This document shows, piece by piece, positions 1 through 8,910 of a stretch of DNA of 64,000 nt. The number at the start of each line of letters is the position of its first letter. Positions within the stretch are counted from its first letter, which is position 1. Position numbers and translations under genes: made by a program. Source of the stretch: JBGAWK01 sp044227665 (GTDB taxonomy: Bacteria > Bacteroidota > Bacteroidia > Chitinophagales > JADIYW01); contig JBGAWK010000002.1 in NCBI GenBank assembly GCA_044227665.1, forward strand, positions 78,837 to 142,836, written 5' to 3'. The notes below the pieces were generated by a model that worked only from the letters and a program-made list of their open reading frames with translations, did no database searches and was not told the origin of the DNA.

Positions 1-405
1 TTTTATAAAGGCATTAGGCCCTTCAGGCGTACCTATTTTATCGGCATATTCCAAATATTCCAGTGACGACAATAGTAGAGAGCAAGCACCACCGAAGCCA
101 TTCAAGAGGGATACCATTTCCGGCATTCCTGTCATCTTTACAGTTCTTGCCAAATATGCACCAATGAGAGAGCCTGTAGCCAATCCTGCAACAACTACCA
201 TAAGACCAATTACAGGAATACTCTCACCTGTAAATGTATAATAAATGATAGTAGCCAAAGTACCCAATCCCATGCCGAAAGCACTCACCAGATTGCCTTT
301 TCTTGCAGAATCCGGAGCGCTTTGCATTTTTAGTCCGATAATAAAAGTAAAGGCTGCTATCAAATATGATAATTCTAACATGCCTTTAAGTACTTGATTT
401 TCCAT
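1..405 (-). CDS. pntB: NAD(P) transhydrogenase subunit beta, N-terminal part (runs off the window)
   Basis: This is the first 135 codons of the membrane beta subunit of proton-translocating transhydrogenase, which moves hydride between NADH and NADP+ using the proton gradient. The start is ATG at 405 and the frame stays open to base 1. The translation begins MENQVLKGMLELSYLIAA, followed by a run of hydrophobic helices and the family segment KMTGMPEMVSLLNGFGG, which parallels the E. coli PntB stretch EMTEMPELVAIL. It lies 7 bp downstream of pntA and is clearly co-transcribed. The usual small alpha-2 membrane subunit is not found between the two genes. The NADP-binding C-terminal domain lies outside the window. 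Confidence 0.93.
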   Translation of the reverse strand, partial: MENQVLKGMLELSYLIAAFTFIIGLKMQSAPDSARKGNLVSAFGMGLGTLATIIYYTFTGESIPVIGLMVVVAGLATGSLIGAYLARTVKMTGMPEMVSLLNGFGGACSLLLSSLEYLEYADKIGTPEGPNAFIK

Positions 406-412
406 AAAATTA

Positions 413-1540
413 CTATGATTGATAATTTGCTTTTACTCTTTCGTTGATGATCTCACCTTGGTGTGTGATGATAGTACCTTTTACTATATCATCAGCTAGA
501 TTTATATTTAGATTTCCTTCTTTATCTACTATCAGTTTTAAGAAGTTGATAATATTTTTCCCAAACATCTTGCTGGCATCCATGCTCATCTTTGAAGTAA
601 GGTACGAGTTGCCTATTATTTTCACACCACCACTCACCACTGTTGAATCATCCTGAGTAAGTTCACAGTTGCCACCTGTAGAGGCTGCAAGGTCTATAAT
701 TACTGAGCCTGGACGCATTTCCGCTACTGTCTCCTTTTTTATCAATATTGGAGCACGCTTACCGGGAATCTGTGCTGTACAGATGATGACATCCGCCTTT
801 GTTGCATGGTCATGTATAGCTTTGGCTTGTTTCTGACGGTATTCGTCGGTCTGTTCTACAGCGTAGCCGCCTGCACTTTTGTCATCTTTAGCTCCTTCTA
901 CTTCTACAAATTTTGCACCTAAGGACATCACTTCTTCTTTGGCTGCTGCTCTTACATCGAAAGCTTCTACCATTGCCCCTAGCCTTCTAGCGGTAGCTAT
1001 AGCTTGCAGTCCTGCCACGCCGGCACCAAGTATCAATACCTTGGAAGGCTTAATACTTCCTGCTGCCGTAATATACATGGGAAAAAAGTGTGGCAACTCA
1101 TAAGCAGCAAGGAGTACTGCCTTATAACCAGATACCGATGCCATCGAAGAAAGCACATCCATAGCTTGCGCCCTTGTAGTTCTGGGAACAAAGTCCATGC
1201 TAAAGGAGGTGATACCCAAATCTCTCAACTGCTTCACTACAGGTTCATTTGATAGGGGTGTAAACATACTCATGAATACCTTTCCTTTCGCTAAGGTAGA
1301 GAGTTCGGAGGAATCAGGGGTGCGAATACCTATGATAAGGTCGGCATCTGAAAATACCTTGCTTCTATCTGCGGTAGTAGCTCCTGCATTATGATAATTT
1401 TCATCACTGATGAGAGCACCATCTCCAGCACCGCTTTCAATGATTACATCAATATTTAATTTCTTGAGGTCTGCAACGGCCTCGTCAGTAAATGCTACCC
1501 TGCTATCAGGACTTTGCTCTTTGAGCACTCCAATTTTCAT
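413..1540 (-). CDS. pntA: NAD(P) transhydrogenase subunit alpha 1 (NAD-binding)
   Basis: This 375-residue protein is the soluble NAD(H)-binding domain I of transhydrogenase. The AlaDH/PNT N-terminal fold starts at MKIGVLKEQSPDSRVAF. The RTTRAQAMDVLSS segment (about 120-132) and the Rossmann motif GAGVAG (172-177) are typical of PntA. The ATG at 1540 is preferred to the longer reading from 1579, because the extra 13 residues do not fit the family and 1540 sits below a good promoter box. Its length matches the split alpha-1 form, which lacks membrane helices and needs a separate alpha-2 subunit. No alpha-2 gene is seen here. pntB follows 7 bp downstream. Confidence 0.93.
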   Translation of the reverse strand: MKIGVLKEQSPDSRVAFTDEAVADLKKLNIDVIIESGAGDGALISDENYHNAGATTADRSKVFSDADLIIGIRTPDSSELSTLAKGKVFMSMFTPLSNEPVVKQLRDLGITSFSMDFVPRTTRAQAMDVLSSMASVSGYKAVLLAAYELPHFFPMYITAAGSIKPSKVLILGAGVAGLQAIATARRLGAMVEAFDVRAAAKEEVMSLGAKFVEVEGAKDDKSAGGYAVEQTDEYRQKQAKAIHDHATKADVIICTAQIPGKRAPILIKKETVAEMRPGSVIIDLAASTGGNCELTQDDSTVVSGGVKIIGNSYLTSKMSMDASKMFGKNIINFLKLIVDKEGNLNINLADDIVKGTIITHQGEIINERVKANYQS

Positions 1541-1557
1541 ACAAAAAAATTCTGCCA

Positions 1558-1565
1558 CAAAATTA
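1558..1565 (-). promoter_or_regulatory. Probable -7 box of the pntA promoter
   Basis: On the minus strand this reads TAATTTTG, a perfect match to the Bacteroidota -7 consensus TAnnTTTG. It ends 17 bp before the pntA ATG. It lies between the divergent pntA and rhomboid genes. No convincing -33 TTTG was found at the expected distance. Confidence 0.5.
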
Positions 1566-1620
1566 AGGTTTGATAACATTTAATCTATTGTATTCTAAAA
1601 TATTACCTAAATTTTACATT

Positions 1621-2262
1621 ATGTTTGAGCACTTGAAGGTGCAAAGCATGGTGCGGTTTTTGGCATTGCCATTTTGGGTTGCTGTAGGGATGCTGGTGGG
1701 TTATAGCCTACAGCTCACCATCCTAGATGGGAATATACCTGGGAATATACCCCGAACTGTAGCTGGTTTGGCGGGAATAGGGCTATCGCCATGGTGGCAT
1801 GGAGATATAGAGCATTTAAGTGCTAATTTATTCGCAGTTTTTGGGTTGCTGACTTTTTTGAGTATCGAAGAGCCTAGGTACAGAACGCTGATTTTTATTA
1901 CGATATATTTTTTTACAAATATTTTGGTTTGGTTGTTGGCAAGGCAAGTGAATCATATAGGTATGAGTGGCGTATTGTATGGTGTCTCAGGATTCTTGAT
2001 GGCGAAAGGTTTTGTTACTTACAATACAAGAACTATGGTGATAGCTATGCTTACTATCATATTTTATGGAGGTACTTTCTATGCTGTATTGCCTATTCAG
2101 GAAGGGGTAAGTTGGGAGTCACATCTTTTTGGCTTCTTATCAGGAAGTATTTTGTCTATATACTTATATAAGAATACAGCAAAAAGTTTAGACATTACAG
2201 CATCTTCGCAGCGAAAAGATTATGATGATTTTATTCATCATCGGAGCGAAAAGGATTTCTGA
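1621..2262 (+). CDS. Rhomboid family intramembrane serine protease
   Basis: This 213-residue polytopic membrane protein is predicted to cleave transmembrane substrates inside the inner membrane. The catalytic serine motif GMSG (Ser116) and the catalytic histidine in SWESHLFGF (His168) are both present, as is the family segment HLSANLF (His65, Asn69). The ATG at 1621 is chosen over 1570 because the upstream 17 codons are poor coding sequence and 1621 opens with a short cytoplasmic stretch before the first helix. The last 32 bp overlap the 3' end of the convergent acyltransferase gene. The substrate cannot be told from context. Confidence 0.85.
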   Translation: MFEHLKVQSMVRFLALPFWVAVGMLVGYSLQLTILDGNIPGNIPRTVAGLAGIGLSPWWHGDIEHLSANLFAVFGLLTFLSIEEPRYRTLIFITIYFFTNILVWLLARQVNHIGMSGVLYGVSGFLMAKGFVTYNTRTMVIAMLTIIFYGGTFYAVLPIQEGVSWESHLFGFLSGSILSIYLYKNTAKSLDITASSQRKDYDDFIHHRSEKDF

Positions 2263-3379
2263 GTATGTAGGGTTGTATTTCAAAATTCCTCAATATTTTA
2301 TCTAAAAAAATATTGAGGAATTTATTGCTAAATTTAATAAAAGTAAAAATTTTCTGTGGCTTTGCGCCTAGGGTGGACTTTATCTCTGTGGCAGTACGAC
2401 CATAATCTACAATCTGCACCTTATGTTCGATTGCAATTTTTACAAAATCTGTAAGCATACGGTTATAGAGCTTGTATTGTGCGTGAATAGCATAGTCCAT
2501 GCCCATGTAATGTATATGAGTCTGATTGCTTTCCAAGAAATAGGATACAAATCCTATGAGCTTTTCTTGTAAATAATAGCCATGAATAAAGAACTTGTCT
2601 GGCATTGTATTTTTTACATTTGTAAAATATGTTTTACCTAAAAATGAGATATTAAAATCTGCTTGTAATGCCACTTCTTTATAAAGATGATAAATGGTAT
2701 CCTCATTCGCAGTAATATCTTGTATAGACAGGTCTTTACACTCAATTTCCTGAGAAACCTGTAATACTTTCTTGATACGGATTCTATATTTTGAAGACAG
2801 AGAGTCTATATAGTTAGCAAAATTCTGCCAGTTTTGCCTCATCTTCAATACCATTATGGGATCTACTTCAAATACGCCAAAACCTTTGGGGATATTATGT
2901 TTTTTTTCTTCAGTAATATTAGAAAACATGAATGCTTTAATATGTTTGAATGTGGTATTGTGTTCTATATATCTATGTATGGCAGCTACAATATGTTCTT
3001 TCTCGACTTTGTCCACTTTCTTGTCAAATAAGCATCCAGTATCTGGGATGAAATATAAGTTGCCATAGCTCGCAATATGCCATTTGAACTTGGAGAGCAT
3101 ACACAGTATGGTGTATAGCATGAACAGTCCCATGCCTTTTCCGGACTTTATCCTGCGTAATAAGGTGTCCATGGGAAATTCAACTACTTGCATATACATT
3201 ATCGCTTTGAGTCCATCTTGCCCATAAGCGGCTATGTAATAAGGGTGCAGAAGTGGGGTGCTTTTTGCCAAGCTGCCGTAGTATTCGGGGTGATTGTACC
3301 AGCCCGCACTAGAACTTATATATTGCTTAGAGAACTCTTCGTAACTCAATAATCTGAAATGGTATTGGTCGCTAGACAT
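2231..3379 (-). CDS. GNAT/FemAB-like acyltransferase of unknown substrate
   Basis: This 382-residue cytosolic protein has a C-terminal half (about 180-365) that resembles the BioF2-like/FemAB acetyltransferase fold. It contains a basic helix rich in Arg/Lys (SSKYRIRIKKVLQ), a beta strand pair around KLIGFVSYFL, and the motif YKLYNRMLTDFVKIAIEH followed by VDYGRTATEIKSTLGAKP, a typical ending of this group. The N-terminal half is not recognised. Such proteins often modify cell-envelope or lipid products, but nothing in the neighbourhood names a substrate. Its 3' end overlaps the rhomboid gene by 32 bp. The general fold is moderately sure and the function is open. Confidence 0.6.
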   Translation of the reverse strand: MSSDQYHFRLLSYEEFSKQYISSSAGWYNHPEYYGSLAKSTPLLHPYYIAAYGQDGLKAIMYMQVVEFPMDTLLRRIKSGKGMGLFMLYTILCMLSKFKWHIASYGNLYFIPDTGCLFDKKVDKVEKEHIVAAIHRYIEHNTTFKHIKAFMFSNITEEKKHNIPKGFGVFEVDPIMVLKMRQNWQNFANYIDSLSSKYRIRIKKVLQVSQEIECKDLSIQDITANEDTIYHLYKEVALQADFNISFLGKTYFTNVKNTMPDKFFIHGYYLQEKLIGFVSYFLESNQTHIHYMGMDYAIHAQYKLYNRMLTDFVKIAIEHKVQIVDYGRTATEIKSTLGAKPQKIFTFIKFSNKFLNIFLDKILRNFEIQPYILRNPFRSDDE

Positions 3380-3519
3380 AATATCCTAAGGAAACGCCCT
3401 TGTGGGCAAAGTGTTTTGGGGGGTAAAGATAATTTTTAATACTGAGAAGGGATAATATACCTAAGAATGGGCATTTTATGGAAAAGATTTTTGATTATCT
3501 TCGTAATAAATAATTTAAT

Positions 3520-4083
3520 ATGATACGTGGTTTTGTCTCAGGACTGATATTTGCCAATGCTGCTGAGTGGCATATTCATAAGTATTTATTACATGGGCAA
3601 GGTAAGAAAAAAGATAGCTTTTGGCGTTTCCATTGGGCCGTACATCACAAGACTGTTTTAGAACAAAATTATAGGGACTCGGATTACGAAGTTAATCCAT
3701 TGACAGAGTGGAATCCTCAGAGTAAAGAAGTGGCCACCCTTGTAGCTGGAGGGCTTATGATGGCACCATTATTCCCTATAGCTCCGTGGTTTACTTTGGG
3801 TGTATGGGCATCGCAAATCAACTATTACTACGTTCATAAGAAATCACACTTAAATCCGGAATGGGGCTATAAATACATACCTTGGCATTACGATCATCAC
3901 ATGGCGCCAGATCAGGATAAAAATTGGTGTGTCACCTTTCCTCTTTGGGACTATGTCATGGGTACGCGTGTAAAATACAAAGGTACAGAGCGTGAGAAAA
4001 AGGATATAGAGAGAAGGGCAAGAAAGGTACAAAGAATAGTATCTGATGAAAGGATTCACTTTCAACCGGACTTAGGGAAATAA
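3520..4083 (+). CDS. Fatty acid hydroxylase superfamily (sterol desaturase-like) di-iron membrane protein
   Basis: This 187-residue membrane enzyme has the eight-histidine di-iron pattern of the fatty acid hydroxylase/sterol desaturase superfamily. HKYLLH is at 20-25, HWAVHH at 38-43, HKKSH lies mid-protein and HYDHH is close to the C-terminus. Two hydrophobic stretches lie around 75-100. The compact size and the order of His clusters resemble carotenoid- or lipid-hydroxylating members. The substrate is not shown by the neighbours. A weak -7-like box, TATCTTCG, lies at 3496-3503, 16 bp before the ATG. Confidence 0.8.
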   Translation: MIRGFVSGLIFANAAEWHIHKYLLHGQGKKKDSFWRFHWAVHHKTVLEQNYRDSDYEVNPLTEWNPQSKEVATLVAGGLMMAPLFPIAPWFTLGVWASQINYYYVHKKSHLNPEWGYKYIPWHYDHHMAPDQDKNWCVTFPLWDYVMGTRVKYKGTEREKKDIERRARKVQRIVSDERIHFQPDLGK

Positions 4084-4099
4084 TAGATTGTATTAATCA

Positions 4100-6718
4100 T
4101 TACTTGATGATACTTACTTTTTCATCGTTATAATAGCAAACAATAAATGCGGTAAAGAGACCTTTGTTGCGAACTTTGTCCAAATTAATGCGTGCATCAT
4201 CCACGCTATTGTAATTGCCAAGTGAGAATATGTATTGACCACTCAGCGAAGGCTTGATTTCTATGTCTCCTAATCCATATAGAAAGCTGAAGTCTGTACT
4301 TTTTTCTGTATATGCTCCTAATTGTATTTTATAGGATAGTTTACTTGTTTCTAGGGATGGCTTGGATGTGGGTTTGCTTATTACGGTCTGTGGCTGTATG
4401 GTATTCATGGCTATAGGCTCAGCTTCTCTAGGGGTGACTTGCTCTTGAGTTGTGAGTGGCTTGGAGGGAAGGGTGTTGGTAGGGGTATTCTTAGTATCCG
4501 TGATTTGATTGTTGTTCTCTTGGCCGAGGTATTCTTTCTTGTTAGTGGTAGAGTTGTCTTTTTTTTCCGTAGGTTTATTTATACTGGACTCTTGTTCCGT
4601 AGGTTTCTTTGGGGTGTTATTACTATGATTTTCAGAATTGGTGGTATTCGTTGGGCTGCTCACATTAGCTAATGATATGGGTGTTATTTCCTTCTCTTGG
4701 GGGTGCTCAATAGTATTTGCCGTTGGTGATGGAAAGCCGGTTTTTATATCCGTAGTATTGGTGCTTGCTGATGTCTTTGGCTGGGAAGTGATAGCGGTAG
4801 GGTTTGTTTTGGGTTGCTCCTTTGTGGCTACCTCTGTAGGTTTGGTAGTTTTAGAGCTTTTAGGGCTATTTTTAGAACTAGAGTTTAAATCGTCATCATC
4901 TACATAATTTTCTGCTACCAATGACTTAGAGTAGTTAAGATTATATGTTCTAGATTTGGCTGTGCCGGGATTTATACCATAAGTCGTGATTTCATCTTCT
5001 ACATGCTGATCTTTATATTCTATTATGATTTTATAATTGGAATTAGATAGGAGGTTGACTTCAAAAGTGCCGTTAGACTCGGCACTAAATATCTTCATTT
5101 TTCCAGTTTGAAAATTTACCATTCTAATATTGGCAGGAACAGGAAATCCATCATAGTTTAGTACTTTTCCTTTAAAGTTAATGGCATTGGCAAGTAGTGG
5201 ATCTGATGGGGAAATTCCTTTATAAGAAGGGTCCTTTGTAAGTGCAATTACAGTTTGTACAGAGTCTGTATTATAGCTATTGCTTGTCTGTACTTTGGTA
5301 TTGTTTTGCAAATAGCCTTCTTTGTTTACGATGATATTGTACTGCTTGTTTTTGCCCACCTGAAATTCTGCTTTGCCAAAACCATTGGTTAGGGCTTCAT
5401 TGATTTTTACGCTACTATTTAATAGTTTTATTTCACAGTAATCTATAGGGTTTTTTGTGTTGGCATCTATTACCATGACTTGAATCTTCAGATTGTAAGA
5501 TTTGAAGTGATAAGCATCAAATCCACCTTTTCCACCTACTCTGTTGGAGGTAAAAAAACCACCTCTCATACCAGCTTCAAATACGAATCCTATATCGTCA
5601 CTCTTAGAGTTTATGGGAGGTGGCAGGAGCTCGCCCATTAAGAAGGTATTGTCCACCATCTGAGATTTATAGATGTCATAGCCCCCAAAACCACCACCGT
5701 GATTAGTGGAAAAGTATAGCCATTCCCCATCTAATTCGTAGGCCAAGTAGGGAGCAATTTCATTTTCCTTTGTATTGATGAGTGCTCCAAGATTTTTGGG
5801 TTCTTTCCATACGTTGTCTTCCCATTTTGTGATATACAAATCATAGCCCCCATAGCCTCCAGGCATATCGGATGCGAAGATAATAAAGCTGCCATCGGCA
5901 CCATAACAAGGGTAATTGCAGGCATATTTGTCGGAGTTGTAAGGGAATTCTACAATATTTGTCCACTGATTACCCATATTGGTAGCAAAAAATATTTTGC
6001 TGTTGGCGATGTTCGTTTTGGACATCTTTGCAGTAAGGTCACTTACCGCAAAGATTACTCTGTTGCCATCTGAGGTATAGGAGAGGGCAGTCCTAGAGGT
6101 GTTTCCAGATAGTTCTTTCTGAATTTTTATAGGTTCTAGCCATTTTTCATGTTCTCTCTGAAACATATAAAAATCACGTTGTTCCATATTTTTATTACCT
6201 CTGCTGGAACTCATCACCGGATTATTGCGAAGCATACTTATGTTCAACTCGTCTTCCGTAGTATTAAAGGGGAGTAGTTCTTCTTGATACAGATATGATT
6301 GTGATTCTGCCTTTAATAGTGCTTCACATTGTTGTGTTTTTTCCATTACAGCATCAGGGGCATTGGCTTCTATAGCATAAAGAATATAATTATCTAAGGC
6401 TTTTTGGTACTCGCCCATAGATTTGCATACTTCAGCGTATTTCAGGATAGATTGATTATATTTTTTGAGCTGTCCAGTTTCTCTGTTATACCAGTAATAG
6501 GCTTGTTTGTAGTCGTCAAGTCTATAGTATAAATCTCCTATACGTACCGCCGCAGTCTTATTGCCTTTTTCGTTGTATTCTTTTTCGTATTCTTTTATAG
6601 CTCCGGGATAATCTTTCTTATTGAGTAGTTTTTGTATCTTTTTGTTGGGCTGCGCTTGTGTTTGTAGTACACAACATAATATTGTGAAGGTTAATATTTG
6701 GAAGAATATATTTCTCAT
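4100..6718 (-). CDS. Large envelope protein: TPR, PD40 propeller, carboxypeptidase-regulatory-like domain, SPOR domain
   Basis: This 872-residue secreted protein has a signal peptide ending at about residue 22 (QTQAQ). TPR-like helices (about 25-130) are followed by WD40-like PD40 repeats (about 200-400, with recurring YGGYDLY/FGGYDIY/KGGFDAY motifs). One or two beta-sandwich carboxypeptidase-regulatory-like domains (about 405-580) follow, then a Thr/Ser/Pro/Asn-rich linker of roughly 190 residues and a C-terminal SPOR-like domain (about 795-870, starting SYKIQLGAYTEKS). The first three parts match the architecture of the type IX secretion protein PorE. PorE, however, ends in an OmpA peptidoglycan-binding domain, and here a SPOR domain takes that place. 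A periplasmic, peptidoglycan-associated role is inferred. Confidence 0.75.
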   Translation of the reverse strand: MRNIFFQILTFTILCCVLQTQAQPNKKIQKLLNKKDYPGAIKEYEKEYNEKGNKTAAVRIGDLYYRLDDYKQAYYWYNRETGQLKKYNQSILKYAEVCKSMGEYQKALDNYILYAIEANAPDAVMEKTQQCEALLKAESQSYLYQEELLPFNTTEDELNISMLRNNPVMSSSRGNKNMEQRDFYMFQREHEKWLEPIKIQKELSGNTSRTALSYTSDGNRVIFAVSDLTAKMSKTNIANSKIFFATNMGNQWTNIVEFPYNSDKYACNYPCYGADGSFIIFASDMPGGYGGYDLYITKWEDNVWKEPKNLGALINTKENEIAPYLAYELDGEWLYFSTNHGGGFGGYDIYKSQMVDNTFLMGELLPPPINSKSDDIGFVFEAGMRGGFFTSNRVGGKGGFDAYHFKSYNLKIQVMVIDANTKNPIDYCEIKLLNSSVKINEALTNGFGKAEFQVGKNKQYNIIVNKEGYLQNNTKVQTSNSYNTDSVQTVIALTKDPSYKGISPSDPLLANAINFKGKVLNYDGFPVPANIRMVNFQTGKMKIFSAESNGTFEVNLLSNSNYKIIIEYKDQHVEDEITTYGINPGTAKSRTYNLNYSKSLVAENYVDDDDLNSSSKNSPKSSKTTKPTEVATKEQPKTNPTAITSQPKTSASTNTTDIKTGFPSPTANTIEHPQEKEITPISLANVSSPTNTTNSENHSNNTPKKPTEQESSINKPTEKKDNSTTNKKEYLGQENNNQITDTKNTPTNTLPSKPLTTQEQVTPREAEPIAMNTIQPQTVISKPTSKPSLETSKLSYKIQLGAYTEKSTDFSFLYGLGDIEIKPSLSGQYIFSLGNYNSVDDARINLDKVRNKGLFTAFIVCYYNDEKVSIIK

Positions 6719-6979
6719 GCAAAATTTATTTTAGCCTTTAGGCAATATAAAGACTTACAAATTTAATAAATAGTGCGAATGAAGGAATTAACAAATGTGA
6801 TTATTGCTTATTGATAATATTGATTTTGATTATTTATTGCTGATAATCTTATTTTTATGTATATAGTATAATAAAATACGTAATAATTTTTAACATAAAG
6901 GATTGGCAATTAGCACTAATACTAATAAACTACAGCCCTAATATGAAGGCGTAATATTTGACGAAGATGGTATGGGAGA

Positions 6980-7240
6980 TTACTTTCCCAATAGTCTATT
7001 TACAATGCTGATATAGCCCTGCATAGCTTCATCAGCACTTTTTCCTTTCAGGGTATTCCATGCTTCCCATTTGAATTGCCCTTTTATGTCAAATATGCCT
7101 GGTTTTTTAGTGTCGTTGTCGCCTTCGGTAGCCTGCTTGAAATACCCGTAGATTGAAAGTAAGTCTTCATTAGAAGGGCGGGTAGTAAGTGTCTTTACAT
7201 CTTTTTGTGCTTGTTCAAATTGTTCTTGTAAGGTTGTCAT
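6980..7240 (-). CDS. Acyl-CoA-binding protein (ACBP)
   Basis: This 86-residue cytosolic protein has the length and sequence of the four-helix ACBP family, which binds long-chain acyl-CoA esters. The family motifs are seen in order: FEQAQKDVKTL, LSIYGYFKQATEGD, and FDIKGQFKWEAWNTLKGKS with the conserved K-W-x-A-W. The ATG at 7240 is chosen because the longer reading from 7294 would add a hydrophobic tail not found in ACBPs and would run into the divergent gene at 7276. It may work with the acyl-CoA ligase at 49406, but that is only inference. Confidence 0.92.
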   Translation of the reverse strand: MTTLQEQFEQAQKDVKTLTTRPSNEDLLSIYGYFKQATEGDNDTKKPGIFDIKGQFKWEAWNTLKGKSADEAMQGYISIVNRLLGK

Positions 7241-7275
7241 AGTATTTTGTACTTTTATGCAATAAATATAATTAG

Positions 7276-8871
7276 ATGTTGCGAAAACGCACAATATTTA
7301 TTTTTCAACTTCCCTTGCTATTTAGTTTTATATATTTCTATATAACACCAAAATTCCTATTGCCTGGTGAGGATGCTGCAATACTCTTTAATTATGTGGA
7401 AAATTTTATCAGTACTGGTGTCATCTCTTATTACCCTGATGGACCTGCTACGGAGGGTAATAGTGATTTTTTATTTTTTCTGTTTACATCTTTACTATAT
7501 AAGGTAGGATGGGATTCTTATTCTGCTGCTCTTATAGTTACTGCTGTCGCATTATTTTTTTCGTCGTATGGGCTTTTGGCCATTGCTTATACCAGAAAGT
7601 TTATTCTGAATTTCTTAATTATAGCATCGGTATATTTTTCTTTACAGATTTGGGCGGGATTATTAGGCTATGGCACAATACTATTTGGTATGTTCTATAT
7701 CTGGATGTTGTGGGCGTTTTTTTCTAATAATGCAAGGGTGATGTACCTTAATGCATTACTGTTGTGTATAGATAGAGCTGACGGTATCTTGTACAGTTTT
7801 CCACTGTTAGTAATTTATTTTCTTCAGCACAGCAGAGATTGGAAGAGAATATTAAGAATTTCGGTGTTATGGTTTGTACTGCCATATAGTATCTATTTTA
7901 TTTGGCGTTGGCATTACTTTGGGATGTTTTTGCCACTTCCATTTTATATAAAAAGTAGAGGGGAGAGGTTGCTAAATATGGTGAATATTTCATCTTTTTA
8001 TATTAACCTACACTATGTAAGGTATTTTCTGCTATGGGCAATTATTCCGTTGCTGTGTATGATTATATATCCTATAAATAAGCTAAGAAGCAGCTATTTA
8101 CTTCTTATGATAATCGGTGTAGTGATACCCTTTTGGGGATATTCTGCGATGGTGATGGAAATGAATCTTGCTTTTAGGTATCAATATCCTATGTATTTGT
8201 CATTGGTAGTACTTATTATCATACTTGCCAAAGAAAAGTATCCAATCTGGGCTGTACTATTTCTGGGAGTATTTATGATAAAAACCTTTCAAAAGAGTAG
8301 AGATATGGGCATTCATGCTCTGCAATCTAAATACAATAATATGTATAAGCTATCCGATGCATTAGCCTTATCTGAAGATAATACGATGGCTGTGACTGAA
8401 GCGGGAATTTTAGCGTGGCGAAGTAAATGGGAGACTTATGATATGTGGGGTTTGAATTCTTCAGCTTTTACGAAGAGACTTATTTCTATAGAGGATGTAA
8501 AAAATCTAAAGCCTACGCTAATAAATATTCATACTGCTGGGGATGCTTATGACTATCTATGGACAAAAGGGGGGGCATATAAAGAAAAGTCTTGGGAGGC
8601 AATGTGTTATAATGCCTTTCAGGCAGGTGTGAATATGCAATATCAAGTGTGGATGCTTCCGTATGACTATAGAAACTATATTCCTAAGATGCCGCCATTG
8701 AAAGCACTGCCCCGTATCTACTACAATCTAGTAAATAGAAATGGCATCAGCACTAGATATGACATGTTTATGCTTGATGATGAGAGTAAAAATTATAGTA
8801 CTTTGAGGAAGATATTGGAAAATCATGGAGGCATTACTTGGGAGGAGTATAAAAAAAGAGGCGGTCAATGA
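7276..8871 (+). CDS. GT-C fold integral membrane glycosyltransferase, putative
   Basis: This 531-residue protein has about ten hydrophobic helices in its first 340 residues and a soluble C-terminal region. An acidic pair in the first loop (GEDAAILFNYVENF, about 31-44), followed by EGNSDFLFFL, matches the pattern of GT-C enzymes that use polyprenyl-phosphate sugars. In those, an Asp/Glu-rich first loop is catalytic and a G-x-(S/T)-x-F segment follows. The predicted role is transfer of a sugar to an envelope glycan or protein. The stop codon lies inside a hairpin that probably terminates the convergent lipoprotein gene. The donor and acceptor are unknown. Confidence 0.65.
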   Translation: MLRKRTIFIFQLPLLFSFIYFYITPKFLLPGEDAAILFNYVENFISTGVISYYPDGPATEGNSDFLFFLFTSLLYKVGWDSYSAALIVTAVALFFSSYGLLAIAYTRKFILNFLIIASVYFSLQIWAGLLGYGTILFGMFYIWMLWAFFSNNARVMYLNALLLCIDRADGILYSFPLLVIYFLQHSRDWKRILRISVLWFVLPYSIYFIWRWHYFGMFLPLPFYIKSRGERLLNMVNISSFYINLHYVRYFLLWAIIPLLCMIIYPINKLRSSYLLLMIIGVVIPFWGYSAMVMEMNLAFRYQYPMYLSLVVLIIILAKEKYPIWAVLFLGVFMIKTFQKSRDMGIHALQSKYNNMYKLSDALALSEDNTMAVTEAGILAWRSKWETYDMWGLNSSAFTKRLISIEDVKNLKPTLINIHTAGDAYDYLWTKGGAYKEKSWEAMCYNAFQAGVNMQYQVWMLPYDYRNYIPKMPPLKALPRIYYNLVNRNGISTRYDMFMLDDESKNYSTLRKILENHGGITWEEYKKRGGQ

Positions 8872-8879
8872 CCGCCTCT
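8851..8879 (-). terminator. Rho-independent terminator of the lipoprotein gene, overlapping the end of the GT-C gene
   Basis: AGAGGCGGTCA (8857-8867) and TGACCGCCTCT (8869-8879) form an 11-bp GC-rich hairpin around a single base. On the minus strand the hairpin is followed by a run of seven T (complement of 8851-8857). The right arm contains the TGA stop of the rightward GT-C gene (8869-8871). On the plus strand the downstream T-run is poor, so the main direction is leftward. Confidence 0.75.
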
Positions 8880-8910
8880 CCTTATTTGTTATTTGTGTTT
8901 ACTGCAGAAA

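Noticed and set aside
4439..4907. Rightward open frames inside the large TPR-PD40-SPOR gene
   Set aside because: They lie opposite the Thr/Ser/Pro-rich linker, whose low-complexity codons avoid stops on the other strand.
4100..6718. Calling this gene porE
   Set aside because: The C-terminal OmpA domain expected of PorE is not seen; a SPOR-like domain takes its place.
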